NCBI GenBank assembly: GCA_020636095.1
Contig: JACJYN010000002.1
Coordinates: forward strand, 1,674,001-1,738,000
Length of the DNA: 64,000 nucleotides
Reading direction: 5' to 3'
Source: Lewinellaceae bacterium
GTDB taxonomy: Bacteria; Bacteroidota; Bacteroidia; Chitinophagales; Saprospiraceae
In this document: positions 49,593-59,400 of the stretch, piece after piece
Layout: each line of letters starts with the position of its first letter
Position numbering within the stretch: position 1 is the first letter of the stretch
Made by a program: the position numbers and the translations under genes
Notes under the pieces: model-generated
Database searches by the model: none
What the model was told of the DNA's origin: nothing
The model's input: the letters and a program-made list of their open reading frames with translations, nothing else

Positions 49593-50765
49593 TCAGTCCT
49601 TTTGGTTGATCACTGCCTGCACGTCCTCCATCTCATCGGGCTTGTTCACATTGCGCAGGGCTTCCGGGCGTTCGGCATCCAGGAGCTCCACATTGGAGTT
49701 GATGAGCACCTTGCGAGGGCAAGAGTAACCCTGAGCCAGAAACTGTAGCAAGATGGGATAAGACCTGGGTTCCCAGATGGCAATGAGCGGCTCCGGAAAT
49801 TCACTGGCGGGGCTGTTGAACGCCGTCGCCACTTTGGATGGATTGCGAAAGCCTGCCAACTGGGAAATGGTATACTCATCCAGCAGGGGCAAGTCGCAGG
49901 CGACGACCAGCCAGGCGGCATCGGGCTGTTTGCGAAAGGCGGAAAGAATACCGCCAAAAGGGCCCAATCCGGTAAAAGTATCGGGCAGTGGTTTATTGAC
50001 CCCTTCCACCTGGTCGGGGCGGCAGGAGATAAAGGTTTCTTTGCAAAAATGGCCGAGCAGTTCCGCCAGGTGCTCCCGCTGGGGTTGGCCGTGATAGTCG
50101 ATCATGCCCTTGTCCCGGCCCATGCGCTCGCTCTTGCCCCCTGCCAGCACCAGGCCGTAGAGAGGCGCCTTGGCTGCCGCAAGCTCCCTTTCGGCCAGAA
50201 TAGCAATGCCTGCCTCATCTTTCAGCTTCATCAAGGGAATATTGCTAAAGCCCTCCAGCTTTTCCCTGAGCCAGGGATAGACCTCATTGACGCCTTCCAC
50301 CAGCAGGATCAGGCGTACGTCTGTCAGTTGGCTGAGCCTGCGCTGAAGGGAGTCTTCCTTCTCGGGGTCGATCACTACGATCTGCTTCCGGGCGGGGAAG
50401 TGGTTGCCGTTGACGATCACCGCATCCTGCTCGTTGAAGTACGTCCGGTAGCCGTGGCTATCCAGATTGGCTTTGAAATCCAGGCGATGGTAGTTAATCT
50501 TATCAATATACTCCATCCTGGCGCCATGGGCCATAGCACTCTTGTCATCAAATCCTTTGTCCGCCTCTTCATCAGCGCCCGCATGGTCAGCGTCCACATA
50601 CCCCACCCGGTAGCTGTCGCTGAGGCGGTCGATGATGCCATAGGCCAGCTTTTTGACATTGCCGCAGGGGGTTCCCAGAATCGCCCACTCATGTCGGTGG
50701 AATGTGCCAAATTCCGGGCGGGTTAGTTTAGCGTGCTTTTGGTGCTTCTGATCTTCTTGTGGCAT
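49593..50765 (-). CDS. mobA: MobB-like/MobA fusion, molybdenum cofactor guanylyltransferase
   Basis: A 390-residue protein from ATG 50763-50765 (MPQEDQKHQK; a TTG at 50789 is possible). The N-terminal 190 residues resemble MobB: EWAILGTPCGNVKKLAYGIIDRL then RVGYVDADHAGAD. However, the Walker A that should read GxxxxGKT is GTPCGNVKK, so GTP binding is doubtful. The C-terminal 195 residues are MobA: LVLAGGKSERMGRDKGMIDYHG, then VVACDLPLLDEYTI and a late FNSPASEFPEPLIAIW. MobA transfers GMP to Mo-molybdopterin. The end abuts modB. Confidence 0.85.
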   Translation of the reverse strand: MPQEDQKHQKHAKLTRPEFGTFHRHEWAILGTPCGNVKKLAYGIIDRLSDSYRVGYVDADHAGADEEADKGFDDKSAMAHGARMEYIDKINYHRLDFKANLDSHGYRTYFNEQDAVIVNGNHFPARKQIVVIDPEKEDSLQRRLSQLTDVRLILLVEGVNEVYPWLREKLEGFSNIPLMKLKDEAGIAILAERELAAAKAPLYGLVLAGGKSERMGRDKGMIDYHGQPQREHLAELLGHFCKETFISCRPDQVEGVNKPLPDTFTGLGPFGGILSAFRKQPDAAWLVVACDLPLLDEYTISQLAGFRNPSKVATAFNSPASEFPEPLIAIWEPRSYPILLQFLAQGYSCPRKVLINSNVELLDAERPEALRNVNKPDEMEDVQAVINQKD

Positions 50766-50797
50766 ATTATTTATTTGAACCTTTGACAATTGTTGTG

Positions 50798-51280
50798 CTA
50801 TTCCCCCCTTTTAAAATCCCGTTTTCCACCGCTTTTCTCCATGAGCTTGACCTCTCTGATCACAATATCGTGGGAAAAAGCCTTACACATATCATAAACC
50901 GTAAGCGCAGCTACGGTGGCGCCGGTAAGGGCTTCCATTTCCACGCCGGTCCGCGCGGTGATCCGGGCGGTGCAATCGATCACTACTTCCCTTTTATCGT
51001 TAACATGGATGGCCACCTGGCAGTTATCCAGCCCGAGCGGGTGACAGAGCGGGATCAGCTCTCCCGTTTTTTTGGAAGCCATGATGCCGGCGAGAATAGC
51101 CGTTTGAAAAACGGGCCCTTTTTTCGTGTGAATCTCCTCATGCTCCAGTTCGTCCATAATCTCGTCGCCCAGTATTACGATAGCGCGGGCCCGCGCCATG
51201 CGTTGGGTAACTGATTTGGCGCCGACGTCCACCATGGAGGGGTTGCCTGCACTATCCAGATGGGTAAATTCCTGGCTCAT
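50798..51280 (-). CDS. moaC: Cyclic pyranopterin monophosphate synthase
   Basis: A 160-residue enzyme that acts with MoaA in the first step of molybdopterin synthesis. FTHLDSAGNPSMVDVGAKSVTQRMA at the N-terminus, GIMASKKTGELIPLCHPLGL in the middle and EMEALTGATVAALTVYDMCKA with KLMEKSGGKRD at the end are the conserved blocks, including catalytic Lys and Asp positions. The length is standard (155-165). It lies between mobA and moeA on the same strand. Confidence 0.95.
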   Translation of the reverse strand: MSQEFTHLDSAGNPSMVDVGAKSVTQRMARARAIVILGDEIMDELEHEEIHTKKGPVFQTAILAGIMASKKTGELIPLCHPLGLDNCQVAIHVNDKREVVIDCTARITARTGVEMEALTGATVAALTVYDMCKAFSHDIVIREVKLMEKSGGKRDFKRGE

Positions 51281-51328
51281 ACGCAGTATTTAAAGGTCAA
51301 GGTACGAAGATGACAGGAGGGGGGCAAG

Positions 51329-51377
51329 TTTGATGTTTGATGTTTGATGTGCGATGTTCGGGAATTTGATGTTCGGG
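51329..51377. repeat. tttgatg tandem repeats between moaC and moeA
   Basis: About five units related to tttgatg and gatgttcggg are tandem in the 114-base gap. The sequence is low in complexity with no visible gene or promoter. Confidence 0.45.
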
Positions 51378-51394
51378 TGTCGGCCGCCGGCTTT

Positions 51395-52594
51395 TTAACG
51401 ATAGGGAATAAGTGGAAAAACCTTACCCTTTTTAAATTTATCCTTTTCGCGCGGCAGTTCCAGGAAGGCGTCGGCGTCCACCAGGTTGGCCAGGTCTCCC
51501 GAACCGTGGCCTTCCACCGGTAGGGCCATCAGCCGGCCGGTTTCCGCATCAAAGGAGGTGCGCACCTGGAGAAAATAGGTCAGGTCGGGTTTAAACTTGA
51601 AATCTTCAGCCAGCACGGCATAAGAATAATCCATGGGTTCCAGCTCCAGGCTTTTCCGGAGCCAGGGGCGGATATACCGCATTGCGCACATGAAAGCCGA
51701 AACCGGATTACCCGGCAGAGCAAATATGACTTTGCCGTTGGGGGATTCCCCAAACCAAAATGGCTTACCGGGGCGTTGCTTTACCTTGTGGAGCAGCTTT
51801 TTCATCCCCAAAGCGTTGAGAGCGCCCGGGATATAATCGAATTTCCCTTTGGAAACGCCGCCGCTCAAAATGAGGACGTCGTATTGCTCCAGACAGGCGG
51901 ATAGCTTCGCCTTGGTGGCATCCATGTCGTCGGCGATGTGCAACTTATCCGGATGGATACCCCAGTGGGTAAGCGTAGATGCAATGGTGTACACATTGGA
52001 AGTCCTGATCTGGTGAAGTTCCGGGGTTTCTTCCACCTCCACCAGTTCATCTCCGGTGGAAATAATGGCCACGGAAGGGAGCTTGGCCACTTTCAGAGAG
52101 GAAAGGCCCACCGTAGCGGCTACACCTATCTCGGCGGGAGAAAGAATAGCGCCTCCTTTAACGATCCGCTCTCCCTGCTTGCGGTCAAAGGCACGGAGAT
52201 GAGCGTTTTGCCCCTTTTGGATACCGTTGACCTGCAACCTGGCCACCCCGTTTTCTACCTTGATATCTTCATAACGGATGACCGTATCTGCATTCTCAGG
52301 GAGGATAGCGCCGGTCATGACTTCCAGGCAGCCATCGAGGTTGAGTAAGGCACGCTGAGGGGAGCCCGCCGCCTGCATACCTTCGATCGGAAACTTGCGT
52401 TGCCCGTTGGCATAAGAATTATAGCGAATGGCGATGCCATCCATCGTTACGCGGGTGAAGGGGGGGAAATCACGGTCGGCGAGGATATCCTGCCGCAGTA
52501 TCCGGCCTATAGCCTCGGTTAGAGGCACCGCCTCTTCACCGTAACTCCTGGTGTGGTTTAGCACTATCTTGGTGGCTTCCTCAATGGGAATCAT
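51395..52594 (-). CDS. moeA: Molybdopterin molybdenumtransferase
   Basis: A 399-residue enzyme that inserts molybdate into adenylylated molybdopterin. The four-domain pattern is visible: N-terminal LPLTEAIGRILRQDILADRDFPPFTRVTMDGIAI, the domain III segment SVAIISTGDELVEVEE and LILSGGVSKGKFDYIPG, the HKVKQRPGKPFWFGE loop and VIFALPGNPVSAFMCA. The C-terminal barrel ends with GSGDLANLVDADAFLELP. All key residues appear to be present. Confidence 0.95.
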   Translation of the reverse strand: MIPIEEATKIVLNHTRSYGEEAVPLTEAIGRILRQDILADRDFPPFTRVTMDGIAIRYNSYANGQRKFPIEGMQAAGSPQRALLNLDGCLEVMTGAILPENADTVIRYEDIKVENGVARLQVNGIQKGQNAHLRAFDRKQGERIVKGGAILSPAEIGVAATVGLSSLKVAKLPSVAIISTGDELVEVEETPELHQIRTSNVYTIASTLTHWGIHPDKLHIADDMDATKAKLSACLEQYDVLILSGGVSKGKFDYIPGALNALGMKKLLHKVKQRPGKPFWFGESPNGKVIFALPGNPVSAFMCAMRYIRPWLRKSLELEPMDYSYAVLAEDFKFKPDLTYFLQVRTSFDAETGRLMALPVEGHGSGDLANLVDADAFLELPREKDKFKKGKVFPLIPYR

Positions 52595-52644
52595 AAGGCG
52601 TTTTTCTTTTGCTTCCTGTTGTTTTGGGATATCATATTATTTTA

Positions 52645-53646
52645 CTATCCTCCAATCGTCGACATGGACTCTTGAATTGGCAGGCCAAATTTACGGTTTT
52701 TTTCGGCTTCCCAGCCGTCTTTGGCGCGATTTCCCAGCGCCTCGATAAAAGTGGCCCGCACTTGCTCATCCGTAGCGCCGGCCCGCATCAGGTTTCTTAT
52801 GTTAAAAACGCCATCGTCGTACAGGCAGGTTTTGAGCATACCCTTAGGCGTGATCCGGATTCGGTTGCAGGTACCGCAAAACGTGCGGCTATAGGCGGCG
52901 ATGATACCAACCGTCCCCTGATGCCCGGGAATACGGTAATTGTATGAGGTGGAATGAGGCGGGTCGGGCATCTTCTCCAGATGCGGATAGTGCTCCTGGA
53001 TGTGCGAGAGGATCTTCTTGTGGTTCCACTCCAGAGTGGGATAGTGGCTGCCCTCTCCATTAAAGGGCATCTCTTCGATAAACCGGACGCCGACGGGATA
53101 ATGCTTCGTCAGATCTACCAGGGACAGGATATCCTCGGTATTTTTTCCTTCCATCACCACGGTATTGATCTTGGTGGGGATTTCATGCTCCAGCAAAGCG
53201 TGAAAGGTATCCATCACCTTCCCGAACTCATCGCGGCGGGTGATCTGAAAAAAGCGTTCTTTATCGAGTGTATCCAGGCTCAGGTTGACGGAACTGATGC
53301 CCAGTTGCTTCAGCTCCGGAATGAGGGGCGCCGTGAGGGTGCCGTTGGTCGTAATGTTCACTTTTTTCAGGCCGTCTATCCGGCAGAGGGCGCGCAGAAA
53401 GTCCATCATATCCCGCCGGACAAAAGGCTCGCCGCCGGTGATGCGCAGTTTTTCGATGCCCAAATCCACGAGCAGCTGCATCATTCGAAGCATCTCTTCG
53501 TATGTCAACAGCTCTTCCTTGGGTACGTATTTGATGCCTTCCTCCGGCATGCAGTAAAAGCAGCGCAGGTTGCAACGGTCGGTCACGGCCAGCCGCACGT
53601 AATTGACCAGTCGTCCGTGGTTGTCGTATAGTTGGTGGTTTGGCAT
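52645..53646 (-). CDS. moaA: GTP 3',8-cyclase (radical SAM)
   Basis: A 333-residue radical-SAM enzyme that, with MoaC, converts GTP to cyclic pyranopterin phosphate. The SAM cluster is CNLRCFYCMPE with the three Cys at about 26-33, followed by RITGGEPFVRRDM. The C-terminal cluster Cys residues appear in FCGTCNRIRITPKGMLKTCLYDD. The C-terminus ends IGG, the Gly-Gly tail known to matter for activity. It is 51 bases upstream of moeA. Confidence 0.96.
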   Translation of the reverse strand: MPNHQLYDNHGRLVNYVRLAVTDRCNLRCFYCMPEEGIKYVPKEELLTYEEMLRMMQLLVDLGIEKLRITGGEPFVRRDMMDFLRALCRIDGLKKVNITTNGTLTAPLIPELKQLGISSVNLSLDTLDKERFFQITRRDEFGKVMDTFHALLEHEIPTKINTVVMEGKNTEDILSLVDLTKHYPVGVRFIEEMPFNGEGSHYPTLEWNHKKILSHIQEHYPHLEKMPDPPHSTSYNYRIPGHQGTVGIIAAYSRTFCGTCNRIRITPKGMLKTCLYDDGVFNIRNLMRAGATDEQVRATFIEALGNRAKDGWEAEKNRKFGLPIQESMSTIGG

Positions 53647-53931
53647 GGGCCTCTTTGCTCGGTTAGATTTTCTTAAAAAATGGCGTTTGGGGGAATTGAG
53701 GGCTAAAATATGAAAGTTTGTTCATATTAGCGCTTCAATGCTCCATCGAATCAGTAAAAAGTGTTTTGCTTACTTGAGCAAGATAAAAATCGCCATGAAA
53801 TTCATAACCGTCCAGGGTGAGAATGGTTCGTAATTTTGAGCTCCCGGGTGAAAAACCTCCAAAAATCATAAAAAGGAGGCCGATCAACAAATAACTCCCT
53901 CAACGATACTGTCCGGTCAACGACCAAGAAC

Positions 53932-56265
53932 TTATCCCCCTTTCCGCACCCGAACCACCACCCGCTTCGACGCCGGCGTCTTACTCCCCTTCGCCACCGA
54001 ATCGATCGGCACCAGCACATTGGCCTCAGGGAAGTAGGTGGCTATACAGCGCCGGGGAATATCGTAAGGCACAACGATAAAACTTTTGGCAACCCGGCGC
54101 TGGCCCTTGTAGTGGCCAATGAGGTTGACGACGTCTCCCTGCTTCAATCCGTCCGCTTGTATATCCTCCCGGTTCATCAGCACCACCCGGCGCTCGTTGT
54201 AGATGCCGCGGTAGCGGTCGTTCAGGCCGTAGATGGTCGTGTTAAACTGGTCGTGGCTGCGAATGGTCATCATAATGTACTCATCCGCAGCGATGCCGTT
54301 TTCCGGAAGGGGGTTTACACTGAAGTGGGCTTTGCCGGAAGGCGTGTCGAAACGCTGTTCCCGGGCGCCGTTGGGCAGGTAGAAACCGCCGGGTTCCCGC
54401 ACCTTCCGGTTGTAATCCTCAAAACCGGGCACTACTGCTTCGATGGCGTCGCGGATGTGGTCGTAGTTGGCGGCCATCTCATCCCAGTTGACCTTACTCC
54501 GGTTGCCAAGGGTGGCCTTGGCCAGGCCGGCGACGATGGCCGGCTCGCTGAGCAGGTGTTCGGAAGGTGGCGCCAGGATACCCTGAGAGGAGTGGATGAC
54601 ACCCATGGAATCTTCTACACTGACAAACTGCTCGCCGCTCTCCTGAATATCGACATTGGTGCGCCCCAGGCAGGGCAGGATGAGCGCCTGTTTGCCATGG
54701 ATGAGATGGCTGCGGTTGAGTTTGGTCGAAACATGGACGGTCAGGCGGCACTTTTTCAGCGCCTCGGCGGTGTATTCCGTGTCGGGAGTGGCAGAGAGGA
54801 AGTTGCCGCCCATGGCGAAAAAGACTTTGGCCTTGCCCTCGTGCATCGCCTTGATGGCGTCTACCGTGGCGTAGCCGTGGCGGCGGGGCGGTTCAAACCC
54901 AAAGGTAGCCTTCAGCTTGTCCAGAAATTCCGGTTTGGGCGCTTCCCAGATGCCGACGGTGCGGTCGCCCTGCACGTTGCTGTGGCCACGCACCGGGCAG
55001 GTGCCGGCGCCCGGCTTGCCAATGCTGCCCTTGAGCAAGAGCAGGTTGACGACTTCCTTGATGTTCTCAACTCCGTTTTCGTGCTGCGTCAGGCCCATGG
55101 CCCAGCAGATGATGATCTTCTTTTTGTTGCGCAACAGCTCCGCCACCTTCAGTATCCTGTCCCGTCCTACGCCACTGGCCTGCACCAGCTCTTCAAAATC
55201 GTACTTTTTCAATTTATTGATGAACGCCTCGTACCCTTCTGTCTTTTCGGTAATAAAATCCCAGTCGAACACCGTATCGTGAGCCCTTTGTTCCTGGTAC
55301 CACAGCTGCAGCATGATGGCCTTGAGCAAGGGTACATCGCCGTTGACCTTTACCTGCAGGAAGAGGTCGGTCAGCGGAGTGCCGCCGGTAAGGATTTTGC
55401 CCGGTCGCTGCGGGTTGACGAATTTCATCAGGCCTGCTTCCGGTAGCGGGTTGATGGTGATGATCTGCCCGCCATTTTCTTTGCAGCGCTCCAGGGCGGA
55501 GAGCATACGAGGATGATTGGTCCCCGGGTTTTGCCCCATGATGATGATCACCTCGGCTTCGTACAGGTCGGGCAGGGTGACGGAGCCTTTGCCGATACCC
55601 ACCGTCTGGCTCAGGCCGTGGCCGCTGGATTCGTGGCACATATTCGAGCAGTCCGGCAGGTTGTTGGTACCGTATTCGCGTACGAACAACTGGTAGAGGA
55701 AAGCCGCCTCGTTACTCGTCCGGCCAGAGGTGTAAAAAACGGCCTCGTCCGGGCTGGACAGGGCGTTGAGTTCCTTTCCAATGAGTTGAAACGCGGCTTG
55801 CCAGGAGACCGGCTCGTAGTGGCTACCTCCTTCCTGCAACAGCATAGGCTCGGCCAGCCGCCCCTTCTTGCCGATCTCGAAATCGCTCCATTTCAGCATC
55901 TCGGCAATGGGATGCTGGGTAAAAAACTCGCGGCCGATCGTTGTTTTCTGAGCTTCCTCCGAGATGGCTTTGATGCCGTTCTCACAGTATTCTCCCAGTT
56001 TGGAGCGCTCATCTTCCGGGTCGGGCCAGGCGCAGCCCGGGCAGTCGATGCCGCCCTTCTGATTGAGGCGAGACATGACCTTCAGTGCATCCCGGGGGGG
56101 CACATATTTCTTAACGTGGCTCATTGCAGCGAGCACGCTGGGTATACCTGCAGCCCTGTCTTTGGCTTCCACGATTCGAATACCGGTGAAACGCTCGGGG
56201 GGCTGAGCGCCGCTTGCTTTTTCCTGTAATTCCTCTTCGGCAAGGGAATTGGGTTGTTTTTCCAT
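53932..56265 (-). CDS. FdhF/YdeP-family molybdopterin oxidoreductase
   Basis: A 777-residue cytosolic molybdopterin enzyme of the YdeP group of the DMSO-reductase superfamily. Near residue 75 is the group motif CPGCAWPDPE, and the putative molybdenum ligand Cys210 is in SNMCHESSGHGLSQ. IMGQNPGTNHPRML and INPLPEAGLMKFV are dinucleotide-cofactor contacts, and the late VNLIGHYKGQ...VPYDIPRRCIATYFPEANVLVP is the C-terminal barrel. There is no N-terminal 4Fe-4S ferredoxin-like domain, as usual for YdeP. Its substrate is unknown (YdeP in E. coli is linked to acid resistance). It heads the molybdenum block, suggesting that it uses the cofactor. Confidence 0.88.
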   Translation of the reverse strand: MEKQPNSLAEEELQEKASGAQPPERFTGIRIVEAKDRAAGIPSVLAAMSHVKKYVPPRDALKVMSRLNQKGGIDCPGCAWPDPEDERSKLGEYCENGIKAISEEAQKTTIGREFFTQHPIAEMLKWSDFEIGKKGRLAEPMLLQEGGSHYEPVSWQAAFQLIGKELNALSSPDEAVFYTSGRTSNEAAFLYQLFVREYGTNNLPDCSNMCHESSGHGLSQTVGIGKGSVTLPDLYEAEVIIIMGQNPGTNHPRMLSALERCKENGGQIITINPLPEAGLMKFVNPQRPGKILTGGTPLTDLFLQVKVNGDVPLLKAIMLQLWYQEQRAHDTVFDWDFITEKTEGYEAFINKLKKYDFEELVQASGVGRDRILKVAELLRNKKKIIICWAMGLTQHENGVENIKEVVNLLLLKGSIGKPGAGTCPVRGHSNVQGDRTVGIWEAPKPEFLDKLKATFGFEPPRRHGYATVDAIKAMHEGKAKVFFAMGGNFLSATPDTEYTAEALKKCRLTVHVSTKLNRSHLIHGKQALILPCLGRTNVDIQESGEQFVSVEDSMGVIHSSQGILAPPSEHLLSEPAIVAGLAKATLGNRSKVNWDEMAANYDHIRDAIEAVVPGFEDYNRKVREPGGFYLPNGAREQRFDTPSGKAHFSVNPLPENGIAADEYIMMTIRSHDQFNTTIYGLNDRYRGIYNERRVVLMNREDIQADGLKQGDVVNLIGHYKGQRRVAKSFIVVPYDIPRRCIATYFPEANVLVPIDSVAKGSKTPASKRVVVRVRKGG

Positions 56266-56414
56266 TTCTGGCTTCTATTTAAGGTATTGGGGTTCCTGGT
56301 TGCCGGTTGCCGGCTGGGAAGGTGGAAACAATCCTCAACTTACAACCATTCACCGAACGGCGCCTTCCGCAAGCACAATTTAGTGTTGTTGTTGTGAAGT
56401 CTGTTATACCTAAC

Positions 56415-56459
56415 GGACTTTTTAATGCTGAGGTTGCATTTAGAAGCATTAAACAGTCC
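56415..56459. terminator. 45-base hairpin between the giant protein gene and the oxidoreductase
   Basis: A 15-base stem ggactttttaatgct (56415-56429) / agcattaaacagtcc (56445-56459) with one mismatch and a 15-base loop. On the minus strand it lies 24 bases after the stop of the giant gene and 150 bases before the oxidoreductase ATG, so it probably terminates the giant gene transcript. Confidence 0.5.
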
Positions 56460-56482
56460 AAGCACTTACTTACCCATCCCCC

Positions 56483-59400
56483 TCACCGCATCAACACCAC
56501 ATCCCCTTCCAGATACACCTCTACCTCCTGCCCGCAGGCGCGCACCCGGGCCTTCACATACCAGACGTACAGGCCGCCGTTCTGCCGTTGGCCTTTGACC
56601 ATCCCGTCCCAGCCCTCCGAGGGCTTGTCCGTACCGAACAGCTCGGCGCCCCAACGGTTGAAGACTTTGAACTCATACTCCTGGAACTCCACATCGGACG
56701 CTGCGGCGGGGAGAAAAGAATCGTTATTCCCATCCTCGTTGGGAGAGAAGGCGTTGGGTACATACAGCAGCTGTTCTGCATCCAGGCTGGGCGCCGGAAC
56801 GATAAGCTCCCGAATGATTACCTGGCAGGTATTGCTCACCTGTAGCGTGTAAACGCCGGCGCTGCCCACCTGCAGGCTGGGGCCGGTGCTGCCGTCGCTC
56901 CACAGGTATTCCAGTGTTCCATCGTCTCCCGAAAGGATGCTCACGGAAAGGGTGGCGGTAGGCTTGTCGCAAGCCAGGGAGTCCTGGCCCAGTTCGATAA
57001 GCAGCGGATCCGGTTCTTCCACCTCTACGGGTATGGAAGCAGTGCAGCCCCTGCCATCGCGGACAAACAGGGTGTAGGCCCCGCCTTCCAGCCCGTCGAA
57101 AAGCGGATTGCTGGAATAGCTCTCTCCATCGATCGAAAAGCGGTAAGGCTCCAGCGTGCTCAGCGATATGCTTCCCGTAATGGCGCCGGTGCTGTTCTCC
57201 GGGCAATCTTCCTTCACGGTTGCCTCCAGCCCGGGCGCCGGGTAGGCCTGCACCACGACGTGCACCACCGAATCACAGCCAAACTGGCTGGTGAGGGTTA
57301 CTGTTCTTTCCTCGCCGGGCGCCAGCGCCTGGCCCTCGTAAGTGGCCGTGCTGTCCGGGCAGGCATCAAGCACCACCTCGGTTTGCACTTCCGGGTATTG
57401 GGTGACCTGCACGGCCAGTACGGAGTCGCAGCCGCCTTGAGTAGCCAGCACCAGCTCCGTACTGCCCACCGGCAGCATCATGCCGGCAAAAAAGATGCTG
57501 TCCTGGCAGGTGGCCAGTTCCACGTCCTGGCGGTAGGTAGCCAGCGCTTCTACCTCTACCCGGATCAGAGAGTCACAGCCTGCCTGGTTGGTGAAGGAAA
57601 GGTCCAGCGCCTCGCCGGCGAGGATAGGGGTACTCCCGAAGTAAACGCTATCACCGGTGCAGGCTTCCAGCCGGATCAGGGTATCGCTGGCGGGGAGCTC
57701 GGCAACGCTGACGGTGACCGTAGAATCACAGCCGGCGGCATTGATGAAAGTGAAATCCATCTGCTGCCCCGCATTGAGCGCCGTACCGTTGTAATCGACA
57801 GCCGTCCCGGGGCAGGCGCTGAGTTCCAGGCTGGAACTGCTGGGCTGAAGCTCCGCCACCGTTACGGTGACGATAGAATCACAGCCGGCAGCATTGGTGA
57901 AAGTGAAATCCATCTGCTGCCCCGCATTGAGCGCCGTACCGTTGTAATCGACAGCCGTGCCGGGGCAGGCGCTGAGTTCCAGTGTGGAACTGCTGGGCTG
58001 AAGCTCCGCCACCGTTACGGTGACGATAGAATCACAGCCGGCAGCATTGGTAAAAGTGAAATCCATCTGCTGCCCCGCATTGAGAGCCGTACCGTTGTAA
58101 TCAACAGGCGTCCCAGGGCAGGCGCTGAGTTCCAGGCTGGAACTGCTGGGCTGAAGCTCCGCCACCGTGACGGTGACGGTAGAATCACAGCCGACAGCAT
58201 TGGTGAGAATAAAGTCCATCTGCTGTCCCGCATTGAGAGCCGTACCGTTGTAATCAACAGGCGTCCCGGGGCAGGCGCTGAGTTCCAGGCTGGAGGTGCT
58301 GGGTTGGAGGATAATGATATTTACGGTTTCCAGCGAATCACACCCGGCAGCGGAGGTGTAAGCAGCCACAAAACTGGTATCTCTGCTGAAGGACATCGCT
58401 CCGTAGCCGATCGATTCACAGCCACTCAAAGTGACTTCGGAGGTTGCCGTCGGGCAATTCTCCAGCAACCAGTTGATGGTGACCATCGTGCCGCAGCCGG
58501 TGAAGGAGGTGTCTACGGTATTCACCGTAAGCCCCAGCGGGCTGGTGCTGTTGGTGTCCAGCCGCACCGTATAGGCGTCGGCGGCTATATTGGGAAAAGC
58601 GTAAGCCCCGCCGGGGTTGGAAAGCGTGCTACCCAACACGGCGCCATTCTGTAGCAGTTCCAGCACCGCGCCACTATACGTTGTATCGGCAGCGTCGATC
58701 ACGCCATTTTCATTCACATCCACGTACACCTCACCCAGGATGGTACCCACCCCATCGAATAGGTCGAGGATTAGAGAGCCGGAGGTAAGCGTACAGCCCT
58801 GCCCGTTGGCCATTTCCACATAATACTCGCCGCTTTGATCGGCAATCAGTTCCGGCATTCCGCTTTGGGGCGGCCCTAGCGGGCTGCCGTTGAAGAACCA
58901 TTGATAACTGGTGATGCCCATGATCTCCGGCAGGCAGAGGGTGTCCGGCCGGCAGCGGCTGTAGCAGCCGCTGGGGATCAGGGAAATGTCGGGGCCGGCA
59001 ATGATCTCCAGGTGGTTGCTCTCGGCTTCGCAGCCGAACGCATTGACGGCCGTGGCGAAGTACTCACCCGCCTGGCTGGCGGTGATCGAAGCTCCTTCCA
59101 GTCCATTGTTCCAGCGGTAAGTAAGGGCGGGATCGGGATTGGTGACGCTGAACGTTACCGGGCTGCTCTCGCAATTGGGCCCCGCCGGGCTGGCCGTGAT
59201 CTGCACCTGGGTGGGCAGCGGATATACTTCCACCGTGAATGGCCCAACGGTATACATGCAGCCGGTAGTGGTGTTCGTTACAGTTACAAAAATATCGTGG
59301 GTACCGGCCGGCAACAGGTTATTGCGGCCTTCGCTAAATTCGATCTGCGTTCCGTTAGTTCCGTTGCTCCAGCTGTAGGAATACAGGGGGTTAGCAATCA

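Noticed and set aside
54112..55446. 444-codon plus-strand frame opposite the YdeP-type oxidoreductase
   Set aside because: Shadow of a well-conserved molybdopterin enzyme gene.
57670..58290. CRISPR array
   Set aside because: The repeats are 153 bases long, contiguous, in frame and without unique spacers; they encode protein repeats.
57260..58654. 464-codon open frame on the plus strand over the repeats of the giant protein
   Set aside because: It is the antisense of the coding repeats; it has no start context or domain and its repeats follow those of the real gene.
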